Below are positions 1 through 5,656 of a DNA stretch of 5,656 bases, piece after piece. Position 1 is the stretch's first letter; every line of letters begins with the position of its first letter. Below the pieces are notes generated by a model that was not told the origin of the DNA, searched no databases, and saw only the letters and a list, made by a program, of their open reading frames with translations. Location: NCBI GenBank assembly GCA_018381595.1, contig JAGZRP010000063.1:1-5656 (forward strand). The letters are read 5' to 3'. The stretch comes from Bacillota bacterium. Lineage in GTDB: Bacteria > Bacillota_I > Bacilli_A > RF39 > UBA660. A program made the translations under genes and the position numbers.

Positions 1-24
1 AGTTGGCGCAAGAATATTATCTAT

Positions 25-49
25 CAAAAAAGATACATTTACTGTATCT
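25..49 (-). terminator. Intrinsic terminator after the prepilin-like gene
   Basis: On the minus strand the stem AGATACA (43-49) pairs with TGTATCT (31-37) around a five-base loop and runs into a tract of T residues (26-30). The stem can gain two A-T pairs by using the AA of the TAA stop codon of the pilin-like gene. The hairpin therefore begins right at the stop. It is short and A-T rich, but its position directly after the stop and its T tail make it a credible Rho-independent terminator. Confidence 0.65.
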
Positions 50-1207
50 TTATCCTATGATATATGGTTTTGCACTCGTTCCATCGCCACCAGTTATTCC
101 AACACTAGATTTTAGATGCACAACAGGACGAACTGCATGGTAATCGGCAACATAATTCTCCCCATTAATAATTCCATAAGTAAACACAAGAAACACATAA
201 GCTCCATTATCAGAACGTGGAGTTTGTAACCATTGGTAGGTTCCTGTAAAAAGCCAATTCCCATCTGTACTACAGTTGATATCTCGATGATAATTCAATA
301 AATCTTTACTACAACTACTTCTTGCTGCATATCCATAATCACTTGGATACATTAATCCAATATTCTGTATCGTTGTCGTTGGATTCCCAGAATATACTGT
401 AGTTCCTCTTTCCTTTTCATACATGGTTCTTGCATACATTCCATCCGCTTGAGTATGTCCCCCTAAATAGAAAGTACTTGCTTCTATTTGACTTTTTGAA
501 GTTTGACTTAAGCTATTATAATATTCTCCATTTAAGTATGTTTTTAATGAGGACGTATTCCAATGATTGGTATTCGTATCACTCCACTTCATCTCTCTCA
601 CTGAATCATTTCGAATCAGTTTCACTTTTCCATCAAATATTCCAACGATTCTCCACACTTCATTGTTAAATGTCACGTAATTTTTAACCTCACTATTAGA
701 ACCTCGATAACGGATGTTTCCAAAATCATCGGTGAATAATCCTTCTTGATTTCCATTTGTATTTTTATTTATGATTGTTTGTGCCAAAGTATTTGTTTGA
801 TTCCCATCTATCTTGCAAGTATTCTTATTATATTTTTCTACTTTTGCATCTTTATCACTAGATTTTTTTATCACACACCAACTATTGTTATAAATTACAA
901 GTGAAATATCTCCTTGCTTAGAGATAATCATTTGCCCTCCAATTGGATCTTGTCCTTTATAATCTAACTTATCATGATTAGGGAGTGTAATCGTTTCTCC
1001 TTCATAGGTATTTTCACTTTTCAAAAGTATCTCAGCTGTATACTTCTCTCCTGCTTTTAAAATACCATATGCAGTATCTTTAAATGCATTCTTCTTTGCT
1101 TTTGTGATTGTTCCCATAATTAATGGAGTTGCGATAAGTGCTATGACTGCAAGTATCACAATTACAGCTAATAATTCTATCAATGTAAATCCTTGTCTTT
1201 TTTTCAT
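50..1207 (-). CDS. Prepilin-type protein with C-terminal DUF6273-like domain
   Basis: This encodes a 385-residue protein that starts with a textbook class III (type IV prepilin / pseudopilin) signal. A short basic leader, MKKRQG, is followed by FTLIELLAVIVILAVIALIA. The expected prepilin peptidase cut is after G6, and the conserved Glu is at mature position 5. The hydrophobic helix (about 7-30) continues into an amphipathic stretch (to about 62), as in pilin and pseudopilin stalks. A middle region follows (about 63-160) with Cys111 and Cys131, which could form a disulfide. From about 160 to the end lies a globular domain that starts near GLFTDDFGNIRYRG and includes WRIVGIFDGKVKLI, a central WNTSSLKTYLNGEYY, and a closing AVRPVVHLK then GDGTSAKPYII. 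I recognise that pattern from memory as DUF6273-like and common in gut Firmicutes pilin-like proteins. The start is fixed by AAGGAGGT eight bases upstream. It has its own terminator, and a terminator separates it from the ABC unit, so it is an independent transcript. It is likely a surface or minor pilin displaying a ligand-binding tip. No assembly genes are in the window, so the role is inferred. Confidence 0.85.
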   Translation of the reverse strand: MKKRQGFTLIELLAVIVILAVIALIATPLIMGTITKAKKNAFKDTAYGILKAGEKYTAEILLKSENTYEGETITLPNHDKLDYKGQDPIGGQMIISKQGDISLVIYNNSWCVIKKSSDKDAKVEKYNKNTCKIDGNQTNTLAQTIINKNTNGNQEGLFTDDFGNIRYRGSNSEVKNYVTFNNEVWRIVGIFDGKVKLIRNDSVREMKWSDTNTNHWNTSSLKTYLNGEYYNSLSQTSKSQIEASTFYLGGHTQADGMYARTMYEKERGTTVYSGNPTTTIQNIGLMYPSDYGYAARSSCSKDLLNYHRDINCSTDGNWLFTGTYQWLQTPRSDNGAYVFLVFTYGIINGENYVADYHAVRPVVHLKSSVGITGGDGTSAKPYIIG

Positions 1208-1242
1208 TCATATAACCTCCTTCGTTCCTATTTCAAAATTTC

Positions 1243-1271
1243 TGTATATCCAATGAAACATCAAATAAGAA
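1243..1271 (-). promoter_or_regulatory. Weak candidate promoter for the prepilin-like gene
   Basis: Between the terminator at 1278-1308 and the pilin-like start there is TATACA (1243-1248) as a possible -10. TTCTTA (1266-1271) lies 17 bases upstream as a poor -35. The matches are four and three of six, so this is only a candidate. Its support comes mainly from position, because the upstream terminator means the pilin-like gene needs a promoter in this roughly 70-base gap. The start of transcription would lie about 30 bases before the ATG. Confidence 0.25.
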
Positions 1272-1277
1272 AATACA

Positions 1278-1308
1278 GAAAAAATTTGTTTTCAGAAAGA
1301 AAACAAAT
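1278..1308 (-). terminator. Intrinsic terminator of the ABC/secreted-protein unit
   Basis: A perfect ten-base-pair stem, ATTTGTTTTC (1299-1308 on the minus strand) with GAAAACAAAT (1284-1293), encloses a five-base loop. It is followed by a run of T residues on the minus strand (1279-1283). It lies about 115 bases after the stop of the ATPase gene and before the pilin-like gene, so it closes the five-gene unit. The stretch from 1309 to 1423 shows no further convincing feature. Confidence 0.7.
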
Positions 1309-1423
1309 ACTACTTCTAATTTTCGATTTCATGTTGGAATTGTTATATAGGTTTCTCTTTAACAAACAGCTAACACACATACAACAACACTCCCTTCACT
1401 CTATCTTGAATCATTATATCAAA

Positions 1424-2059
1424 TTATTTTATTTTTTCAATTGTTTTTTGATTCAAAACAAATACTTCATCACAAAGTTTTTCAATATCTTCCTTAATAT
1501 GAGTTGCTAAAATGATGAGTTTTCCTTTTTTCTTTTCTTCTAATAATGTATTACGAATCGCTACTACACTATTATCATCTAATCCATTAAATGGTTCATC
1601 TAAAATCATTACTTCAGGATTTTCCATCAATACTTGTGCAATCCCAAGTTTTTGTTTCATTCCTAGTGAATACTTATGATATGTTTTATCTTTATCATCT
1701 ATTAAATTGACAAGCTTTAAGGTTTCTAATATTTCTGCATCTCCAATTGTTTTTTGGATCGATGCGAGTAATTTTAAATTTTCAAACCCTGTCAAATCTG
1801 GTAGGAAATGTGGTTTTTCAATCAATGCCCGCGTACTTGGTGGAAATTCTTTTCTTGCAATCACATTGACACCATCAAATAAAATTTCTCCAGTTGTGGG
1901 TTCATAAAAAGCACAAATCATTTTCATAAGTACACTTTTCCCACTTCCGTTTCTCCCAACCAATCCGTAAATATGTCCAGATTCTAATGTTAAATTCACG
2001 TCGTGAAATATTTCTGTTTGATCAAATGTTTTTGATACATGTTTTAATTCTAATTTCAT
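1424..2059 (-). CDS. ABC transporter ATPase, BcrA/LanF-like
   Basis: This is a 211-residue nucleotide-binding subunit that powers the membrane proteins encoded just upstream, acting on the cytoplasmic face. All core motifs are visible: Walker A GRNGSGKS (35-42), signature YSLGMKQK (130-137), Walker B VMILDEP (150-156) with catalytic Glu155, D-loop NGLDD (158-162), and switch His187 in LATHI. The Q-loop position reads ALIEKPHFLPDLTGFENL (78-95), with Glu81 where most ABC ATPases have Gln. Glu here is a habit of the BcrA / lantibiotic-immunity subfamily, as is SLGMKQK in place of LSGGQ. The protein stops soon after the H-loop, so it lacks the C-terminal extension of full-length BcrA and is closer in size to a minimal LanF-like ATPase. 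It is the last gene of the unit. Its ATG abuts the TAG of the preceding permease gene, and its ribosome site lies inside that gene, which suggests translational coupling. A role in self-immunity or export of the secreted protein is inferred from the neighbours. Multidrug or other substrate export is an alternative. Confidence 0.93.
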   Translation of the reverse strand: MKLELKHVSKTFDQTEIFHDVNLTLESGHIYGLVGRNGSGKSVLMKMICAFYEPTTGEILFDGVNVIARKEFPPSTRALIEKPHFLPDLTGFENLKLLASIQKTIGDAEILETLKLVNLIDDKDKTYHKYSLGMKQKLGIAQVLMENPEVMILDEPFNGLDDNSVVAIRNTLLEEKKKGKLIILATHIKEDIEKLCDEVFVLNQKTIEKIK

Positions 2060-2746
2060 CTAAATTCCTCCTACTTTTTGTATCAGTTTACAATCATGTC
2101 TTTTTATATAAACCATATTAAATATCAATAGTCCAATATCAATTCCTAAAAATAAAAGATGATAACTTGTACAAGCACTGATATTTTTAGGGAATAAGAA
2201 TAAGAAACTAATTCCTAATAAGAAAGAAAAGATATCACTCCATTTTGAATACGTTGATACGATGTATAAAGTAAGACATATCATGATGACAGTTACAATA
2301 TAAATGGTATCCGTTAAAAAAAGAATGATAAGTGTATTGATAGGAATTACTATCTTCATAAAAGATAAGACTAAAATGGGAATTCCATAACTGATTAGTT
2401 TAAGACATATTACCAGCATGATAAATAAAACGGTCTTCTGAAAAAACCACTTTTGAGGTCTCATGCGAAGAAATATCGTATCTAATTGCGTTTCTATATC
2501 TTTCATATAAAAGAGTGCCATTAGATAAAGATAAAAAGAAATTTGAAATAAATACATTAATACTTCCAAAGGATGCATGGAGTTAAGCTTTAAATCAATT
2601 CCAAACATCATACGATAAATAAATATCGTATCTTTGGTATTGAAATATAATAAGAAAAGTAAGTATGGGATGAGAAATAAAAGGAAAAACATTCCTTTGT
2701 GTTTATGCCAAAAATAAGAAATATCATTTTTCCATATATAATTCAT
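2060..2746 (-). CDS. ABC-2-like permease subunit, 228 residues
   Basis: This is a small integral membrane protein, probably one membrane half of the ABC transporter driven by the downstream ATPase. I see six likely helices at roughly 19-36, 62-80, 103-128, 135-160, 170-186 and 194-213. The Lys-rich C-terminus (KRHDCKLIQK) suits a cytoplasmic end. After helix 2 there is a charged loop, KDIETQLDTIFLRMRPQKW (82-100). The other two membrane proteins of this unit carry equivalent loops. In ABC-2 exporters this region is the kind of segment that contacts the ATPase. No enzymatic or extracytoplasmic domain is visible. The size and layout are like LanE/LanG immunity permeases, but there is no residue-level signature that lets me name the family with confidence. 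Its ATG directly follows the TAA of the 246-residue permease gene. The AGAGGG ribosome site lies within that gene's last codons. Confidence 0.8.
   Translation of the reverse strand: MNYIWKNDISYFWHKHKGMFFLLFLIPYLLFLLYFNTKDTIFIYRMMFGIDLKLNSMHPLEVLMYLFQISFYLYLMALFYMKDIETQLDTIFLRMRPQKWFFQKTVLFIMLVICLKLISYGIPILVLSFMKIVIPINTLIILFLTDTIYIVTVIMICLTLYIVSTYSKWSDIFSFLLGISFLFLFPKNISACTSYHLLFLGIDIGLLIFNMVYIKRHDCKLIQKVGGI
2066..2072 (-). promoter_or_regulatory. Ribosome binding site of the ATPase gene inside the upstream ORF
   Basis: AGGAGGA sits six to seven bases before the ATPase ATG and is made from the last codons of the 228-residue permease (C-terminal VGGI then TAG). The permease stop and the ATPase start are adjacent (TAGATG). 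Ribosomes finishing the permease are therefore placed to begin the ATPase, which would keep the two products in step. Confidence 0.8.
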
Positions 2747-3487
2747 TTACATCCCTCTTTTTCGATAACGATATTGATAGAATAACCAAGTTACAAATAA
2801 TAAAAGAAAGAAATATCCAAAAGAAGATAATAACTCGACTTGAAAACTGTCATAACAAACCATGTGATAATAATTCCAAGGTAACAACATTGTGCTAACC
2901 TCTGCTTTTGTATTACTACAAAATAGAAAGCCACTTAGGAAAAGAACAAATGAAAGCATCACAGATTTCTGATGATATGGTCGATATAAAAGTGCTATCA
3001 TAAGACAAAATAAAATACCATATATAAAATAGCGAATCATATAAAATAGAACATAAATAAGATTGTTGATTCCATATTGATTCCAGTCATGAATTCGAAA
3101 ATAGCCATAATTAGTCATATTTAAAAAGATAAAAAATAAAAGTAAAAATACCAATAGATAGAAAAGATTGGATAATATAACAATTTTTAATAGTTCTTTT
3201 AAATAGGCTTTTTTATTTTTTAATCGTATTTGATACGCATCAAATTCATCATAAAATAAAGTACAAACTTGAAATGTATAAAATAAGAGTAAAGAAAAAA
3301 GTAATAAATTAAATAATGGAAAAGTAAAGACAATATAAATCGCATCGATATAATTATTTGCTTTTAGTGTGAGTCCAAAGGTTCCATATAAGCAAAGAAG
3401 GATGGATGCAAAAAAGATCATTTTAAATTTTTCATTGCTTGTTACATACTGTATGATAGATAAATTTCTACCCCATTTGTTTTTCAT
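2747..3487 (-). CDS. ABC-2-like permease subunit, 246 residues
   Basis: This is an integral membrane protein with six probable helices (about 22-40, 50-76, 102-124, 143-167, 176-191, 221-238) and a basic cytoplasmic tail (QYRYRKRGM). A charged loop follows helix 2 (YDEFDAYQIRLKNKKAYLKELL, about 79-100). It matches in place and character the loop of both sibling membrane proteins, so the three look like members of one divergent family. It is most likely a transmembrane subunit of the ABC transporter whose ATPase ends the unit. The gene starts 20 bases inside the end of the 328-residue permease gene. Its ribosome site is modest (AAAGGTG at 3498-3504, ten bases from the ATG), so translation probably depends partly on ribosomes arriving from upstream. 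A function in export or immunity is inferred from context only. Confidence 0.8.
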   Translation of the reverse strand: MKNKWGRNLSIIQYVTSNEKFKMIFFASILLCLYGTFGLTLKANNYIDAIYIVFTFPLFNLLLFSLLLFYTFQVCTLFYDEFDAYQIRLKNKKAYLKELLKIVILSNLFYLLVFLLLFFIFLNMTNYGYFRIHDWNQYGINNLIYVLFYMIRYFIYGILFCLMIALLYRPYHQKSVMLSFVLFLSGFLFCSNTKAEVSTMLLPWNYYHMVCYDSFQVELLSSFGYFFLLLFVTWLFYQYRYRKRGM

Positions 3488-4454
3488 AACACAGAAACAC
3501 CTTTGCTTTTTTATGATAATTCAAATAAACATAACCAAATAATAAAACAAGCAATAAAATAGGAATCCCACATAATACAAAATAATTCATCGGTTGATTA
3601 AAGAAAAAATAACCAGTTAAATTAAAATATTCTGATAACTCAGTCATACCAAATAATTTATTTAGTAATAATCCATAGAATAGTATACTGATAATTAAGA
3701 TCATGATTAAATTAAAAACATATCCTAATATCATACTAACAAGACTACTCTTATTTTGAAAGCAACAAACAAATGCGATAAGTCCATAACACATACTAAG
3801 TATCCATTGGATAAAGCAAATCATACTACCATATAATAAGAAATGATTGTATTTCCAATCAAAATAAACAGCTAAGTTTTTAGTAGATTCGGCAATGTGA
3901 AATTGACCATTTGTAATCAAAAGAGAAAGCAGAAAAACAATCAGGAGCGAACTAGGAATCAATAATCCGATGAGACCTATTTTTTTCATACATTTTTTAA
4001 AGTAAGTTTGAAATTTCATTCTCGTAGAATAGTGATACATAATTCCTGAACGAAATTCACGATGAATGGTCCCCACTACCGCAATACAAATGAAAAGTGG
4101 AGATAAGAATTGTAAGAGTGAAAAATGGGTATTTTCAACTATCTCAGAAGTTAAAGTCACTGCATCTAATGCTTCAAAGTTCTTTTTTGGATCATGCGCT
4201 TCTAAATAATTACCTAATGCATATTCATAACTGACAACATGTCCACTACTATCTTTATTATCTAAAAAACGAGAACATAATTGAGATGTTTTGTTTTTTT
4301 TGTTGGTACATTCCTCTTTTACTTGATAATAATATGTCCGATACCCGTAATGTTCTTTAAAATATTGATAAAATGAAATTCCTATTAAAAATAGCAATAA
4401 GAATGCAACTAATAGAATATATTTATTTTCTTTTAAAAAGAGTTTTGCTTTCAT
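3468..4454 (-). CDS. ABC-2-like permease with extracytoplasmic loop, 328 residues
   Basis: This is the largest of the three membrane proteins. Helix 1 (about 12-28) is followed by a polar loop of some 80 residues (about 31-111) holding Cys49 and Cys60. Then come helices at about 113-130, 159-180, 205-232, 237-263 and 292-311, and a basic tail (YHKKAKVFLCYEKQ). By the positive-inside pattern the N-terminus (KAKLFLKENK) is cytoplasmic, so the big loop faces outward. This is the usual plan of ABC-2 permeases, where the loop between helices 1 and 2 is external. The loop after helix 2, HREFRSGIMYHYSTRM (131-146), is the cytoplasmic ATPase-contact-like segment and has the E...SG...Y..R look typical of ABC-2 proteins. 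The external loop could recognise the secreted 132-residue protein or another ligand. That is inference. A strong GGGAGGT ribosome site lies five bases before the ATG. The gene follows the secreted-protein gene after 59 bases with no clear terminator between them. Confidence 0.85.
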   Translation of the reverse strand: MKAKLFLKENKYILLVAFLLLFLIGISFYQYFKEHYGYRTYYYQVKEECTNKKNKTSQLCSRFLDNKDSSGHVVSYEYALGNYLEAHDPKKNFEALDAVTLTSEIVENTHFSLLQFLSPLFICIAVVGTIHREFRSGIMYHYSTRMKFQTYFKKCMKKIGLIGLLIPSSLLIVFLLSLLITNGQFHIAESTKNLAVYFDWKYNHFLLYGSMICFIQWILSMCYGLIAFVCCFQNKSSLVSMILGYVFNLIMILIISILFYGLLLNKLFGMTELSEYFNLTGYFFFNQPMNYFVLCGIPILLLVLLFGYVYLNYHKKAKVFLCYEKQMG

Positions 4455-4513
4455 ACATACCTCCCAAAAATCATGAAGATAGGAGAATTTACTACTACTT
4501 CAATTTTGACGAA

Positions 4514-4912
4514 CTAATTAATACTCCAATTTCCATAAAATGACGCTGTTGTAATTAAATTTTTTTGTGATTTCAATTGTAAACGATATTGATCTTTATC
4601 GGCATTATAATTACCCCAGTTTGCCCAACTTCCCTTTGGAACTGTAATCCAACTAGAATAATTACCACCACCTGTCATTTCGTATGTTCGTGCTAAAATA
4701 ACACGTCCATCTCCGCTTACATTATCTGTTGCATCTGTTTTCATCACTTCTTGAATTCCCCAATTTTGTTTTGTTTCAATACCAGAAGTCCATATATTTC
4801 CTAAAATTGGAATCTGTACGTTGTATAGTCCTACTACCAGTGCATTTACGCCCGCACAGGAAAGTGCGAGAGATGCAATAAATGCAATACAAGTATACTT
4901 CAAATACTTCAT
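4514..4912 (-). CDS. Small Sec-secreted protein, bacteriocin-like candidate
   Basis: This is a 132-residue exported protein that I cannot assign firmly. Residues 1-24 form a signal peptide: MKYLKYTCIAFIASLALSCAGVNA, with basic residues, a hydrophobic core and a V-N-A cut site. This leaves a mature part of about 108 residues with no Cys and six Trp (41, 51, 88, 96, 99, 129). Its makeup is Gly, Asn, Ser and aromatic rich and nearly neutral in charge, suggesting a small beta-sheet fold. Notable segments are YSSWITVPKGSWANWG (85-100), YRLQLKS (109-115) and the end ASFYGNWSIN (123-132). The last resembles the end of lactococcin 972 (ASFYYNFW), a Sec-exported bacteriocin. A weaker alternative is a lipoprotein anchored at Cys19, but the lipobox (ALSC) is poor. 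I chose the ATG at 4912 because AAGGAGG lies six bases upstream and a promoter sits within the upstream extension. It heads a unit with three permeases and an ATPase, as expected for a toxin with immunity transporter. A secreted ligand or adhesin is also possible. Confidence 0.7.
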   Translation of the reverse strand: MKYLKYTCIAFIASLALSCAGVNALVVGLYNVQIPILGNIWTSGIETKQNWGIQEVMKTDATDNVSGDGRVILARTYEMTGGGNYSSWITVPKGSWANWGNYNADKDQYRLQLKSQKNLITTASFYGNWSIN

Positions 4913-4918
4913 AGAAAT

Positions 4919-4925
4919 CCTCCTT
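4919..4925 (-). promoter_or_regulatory. Ribosome binding site fixing the start of the secreted protein
   Basis: AAGGAGG, a near-perfect Shine-Dalgarno, lies six bases before the ATG at 4912. The longer reading from an ATG at 5002 has no such site and would place 30 charged residues before an otherwise standard signal peptide, so 4912 is the start to use. Confidence 0.85.
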
Positions 4926-4986
4926 TTTTCCTCACTCCTATCTTCAATTTCATTGTAACAAAAATAATTTTTTATCCTTTTTTCCT
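4921..4986 (-). repeat. 12-base direct repeat flanking the promoter
   Basis: The minus-strand sequence AGGAAAAAAGGA occurs at 4975-4986 and again at 4921-4932, 54 bases apart. The first copy falls in the -30 to -40 region of the predicted promoter and the second overlaps the ribosome site of the secreted protein. It could be a regulator site pair. Simple A/G runs also arise by chance in DNA this AT-rich, so a functional role is uncertain. Confidence 0.35.
4952..4960 (-). promoter_or_regulatory. Extended -10 promoter of the secreted-protein/ABC unit
   Basis: On the minus strand TGTTACAAT forms an extended -10 (TG at 4959-4960, one base, TACAAT at 4952-4957). A T-rich and A-rich stretch lies upstream and there is no good TTGACA at 17 bases. 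Extended -10 promoters can work without a strong -35. Transcription would begin near 4945, giving a leader of about 30 bases before the ATG at 4912. Confidence 0.5.
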
Positions 4987-5050
4987 GCGCGAAATATGTC
5001 ATTTATTGTTTGAAACTAATATTCTTTCATAAAAAATAAGATAAATTGAA

Positions 5051-5656
5051 TTATCTTCTTTTTGTGTATTTTTTGACACATTGGTAAACCATGTCTTTGT
5101 AATTTGCAATAAATTGTTCTCTTTTTTCCTCTGATAACATTTCTAAATTTAAATATGGAGCACAGTCTTCTATTTCTAATAATAATAAAGTTCCATCTTT
5201 TTGCTTTAAAAAATCAATTCTTTGGACCCCATTGAAATCAGGATTCAAATCAGCAAACGTCTGTGCTAAAAAATGCTCTTCAGAAGAATAGTGATATTCT
5301 TTTACCTCATAACGTTCAACTAATTTATTAGGGACATATTCAAATGCATATTGAAGCTCATTCCCAACAAAATAGAATTCTACTTCACTTTGAAATGATA
5401 TCATTGGTTGGATGATGTCATTGGGAGTAAATTGAGATAAGATATATTCTTTGCTTCCCCTTCTTTGCCCATAACCATCATAACTATTTTTTGGCTTTAA
5501 TAAATAATTATCTACCTCTGGTAACTTTGAAAATTCTTCTATATTAGAAATGCTGGGAATTACTGAATACCCTTTTTGATATAAATCAACTAGGTAATCT
5601 TTCCCATTCGCATCAAACTTTCCATCAAAATTAATTCTTACAATATCTCGATTGAA
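5051..5656 (-). CDS. ATP-grasp-like protein, C-terminal part (runs off the window)
   Basis: The frame is open from the TAA at 5051-5053 to the window edge, giving 201 codons and no start. The internal ATG at 5402-5404 is not the start, because the coding pattern continues upstream without a break. Visible ATP-grasp traits are the lysine strand YLLKPKNSYDGYGQ (codons about 5468-5509 on the plus coordinates), with its glycine-rich loop, and IIQPMI then the EVEFYFVGNELQYAFEY strand pair. Near the end is GVQRIDFL...LLLLEIEDCAPYL, equivalent to the metal-binding acidic strand (usually E-x-N). Such enzymes join a carboxylate to an amine, thiol or similar group through an acyl phosphate. Glutathione synthase, RimK and D-Ala-D-Ala ligase are examples. 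The substrate cannot be told from this fragment. No clear terminator follows, so some read-through into the secreted-protein unit is possible. The 138-base gap and separate promoter argue that it is not part of that unit. Confidence 0.75.
   Translation of the reverse strand, partial: FNRDIVRINFDGKFDANGKDYLVDLYQKGYSVIPSISNIEEFSKLPEVDNYLLKPKNSYDGYGQRRGSKEYILSQFTPNDIIQPMISFQSEVEFYFVGNELQYAFEYVPNKLVERYEVKEYHYSSEEHFLAQTFADLNPDFNGVQRIDFLKQKDGTLLLLEIEDCAPYLNLEMLSEEKREQFIANYKDMVYQCVKKYTKRR

Noticed and set aside
430..669. Plus-strand open frame of 79 codons
   Set aside because: It lies antisense within the pilin-like gene, whose protein shows clear family features. It has no ribosome site and a composition typical of a shadow frame.
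1261..1380. Minus-strand 39-codon frame after the ATPase gene
   Set aside because: It runs through the terminator hairpin, and its GGGAG site is more than ten bases from the ATG. The product has no recognisable features.
1193..1510. Plus-strand open frame of 105 codons
   Set aside because: It spans the antisense of the pilin-like start, the terminator hairpin and the end of the ATPase gene. The product is a low-complexity Phe/Ile/Asn-rich string, as expected from AT-rich noncoding DNA.
1707..1907. Plus-strand open frame of 66 codons
   Set aside because: It is fully antisense to the conserved core of the ABC ATPase.
4466..4502. Possible attenuator between the secreted-protein gene and the first permease gene
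   Set aside because: The only stem is five base pairs (TGAAG with CTTCA) across a 19-base loop, followed by five T residues after a short gap. It is too weak to call a terminator, although partial attenuation cannot be excluded.
4913..5002. N-terminal extension of the secreted protein to an ATG at 5002
   Set aside because: The extension is charged and would bury the signal peptide. It contains the predicted promoter and has no ribosome site, whereas the ATG at 4912 has a near-perfect one.
5402..5404. ATG at 5402-5404 as the start of the ATP-grasp-like gene
   Set aside because: The frame stays open and ATP-grasp-like (YLLKPKNSYDGYGQ) all the way to the window edge, so this is an internal methionine.

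Overview
The window is AT-rich, and every gene lies on the minus strand with strong AGGAGG-type ribosome sites. The stop codons used are TAA or TAG, and the frames read cleanly in the standard code. This, together with a GFTLIE-type pilin carrying a large C-terminal domain of a kind I associate with gut Firmicutes, points to an uncultured low-GC Bacillota. Erysipelotrichia or RF39-like Bacilli fit best. The lineage is an inference and no marker gene is present.

Layout in transcription order (right to left). (1) The right edge holds the C-terminal 201 codons of an ATP-grasp-like protein that runs off the window (5051-5656). (2) A roughly 140-base intergenic region carries an extended -10 promoter and a strong ribosome site. 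(3) A compact five-gene transcription unit follows: a Sec-secreted 132-residue protein with a Trp-rich, Cys-free mature part (4514-4912); three six-helix, ABC-2-like membrane proteins of 328, 246 and 228 residues (3468-4454, 2747-3487, 2060-2746); and a 211-residue BcrA/LanF-like ABC ATPase (1424-2059). Genes two to five overlap by 20 bases or abut at TAAATG and TAGATG junctions. The unit ends at a T-tailed hairpin at 1278-1308. (4) A separate gene encodes a prepilin-like protein with a C-terminal lectin-like or DUF6273-like domain (50-1207). It has its own terminator at 25-49.

The most interesting content is the five-gene unit. A Sec-exported small protein followed by one ATPase and several ABC-2 permeases is the layout of bacteriocin production and self-immunity loci such as lactococcin 972 and LanFEG-type systems. 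The exported protein ends in ASFYGNWSIN, which resembles the ASFYYNFW end of lactococcin 972. However, its N-terminal half and the transporter set do not match the classic lactococcin 972 locus. My reading is an undescribed or poorly described bacteriocin-like system in which the transporter probably protects the producer. This rests on layout and weak sequence resemblance, not on any search.
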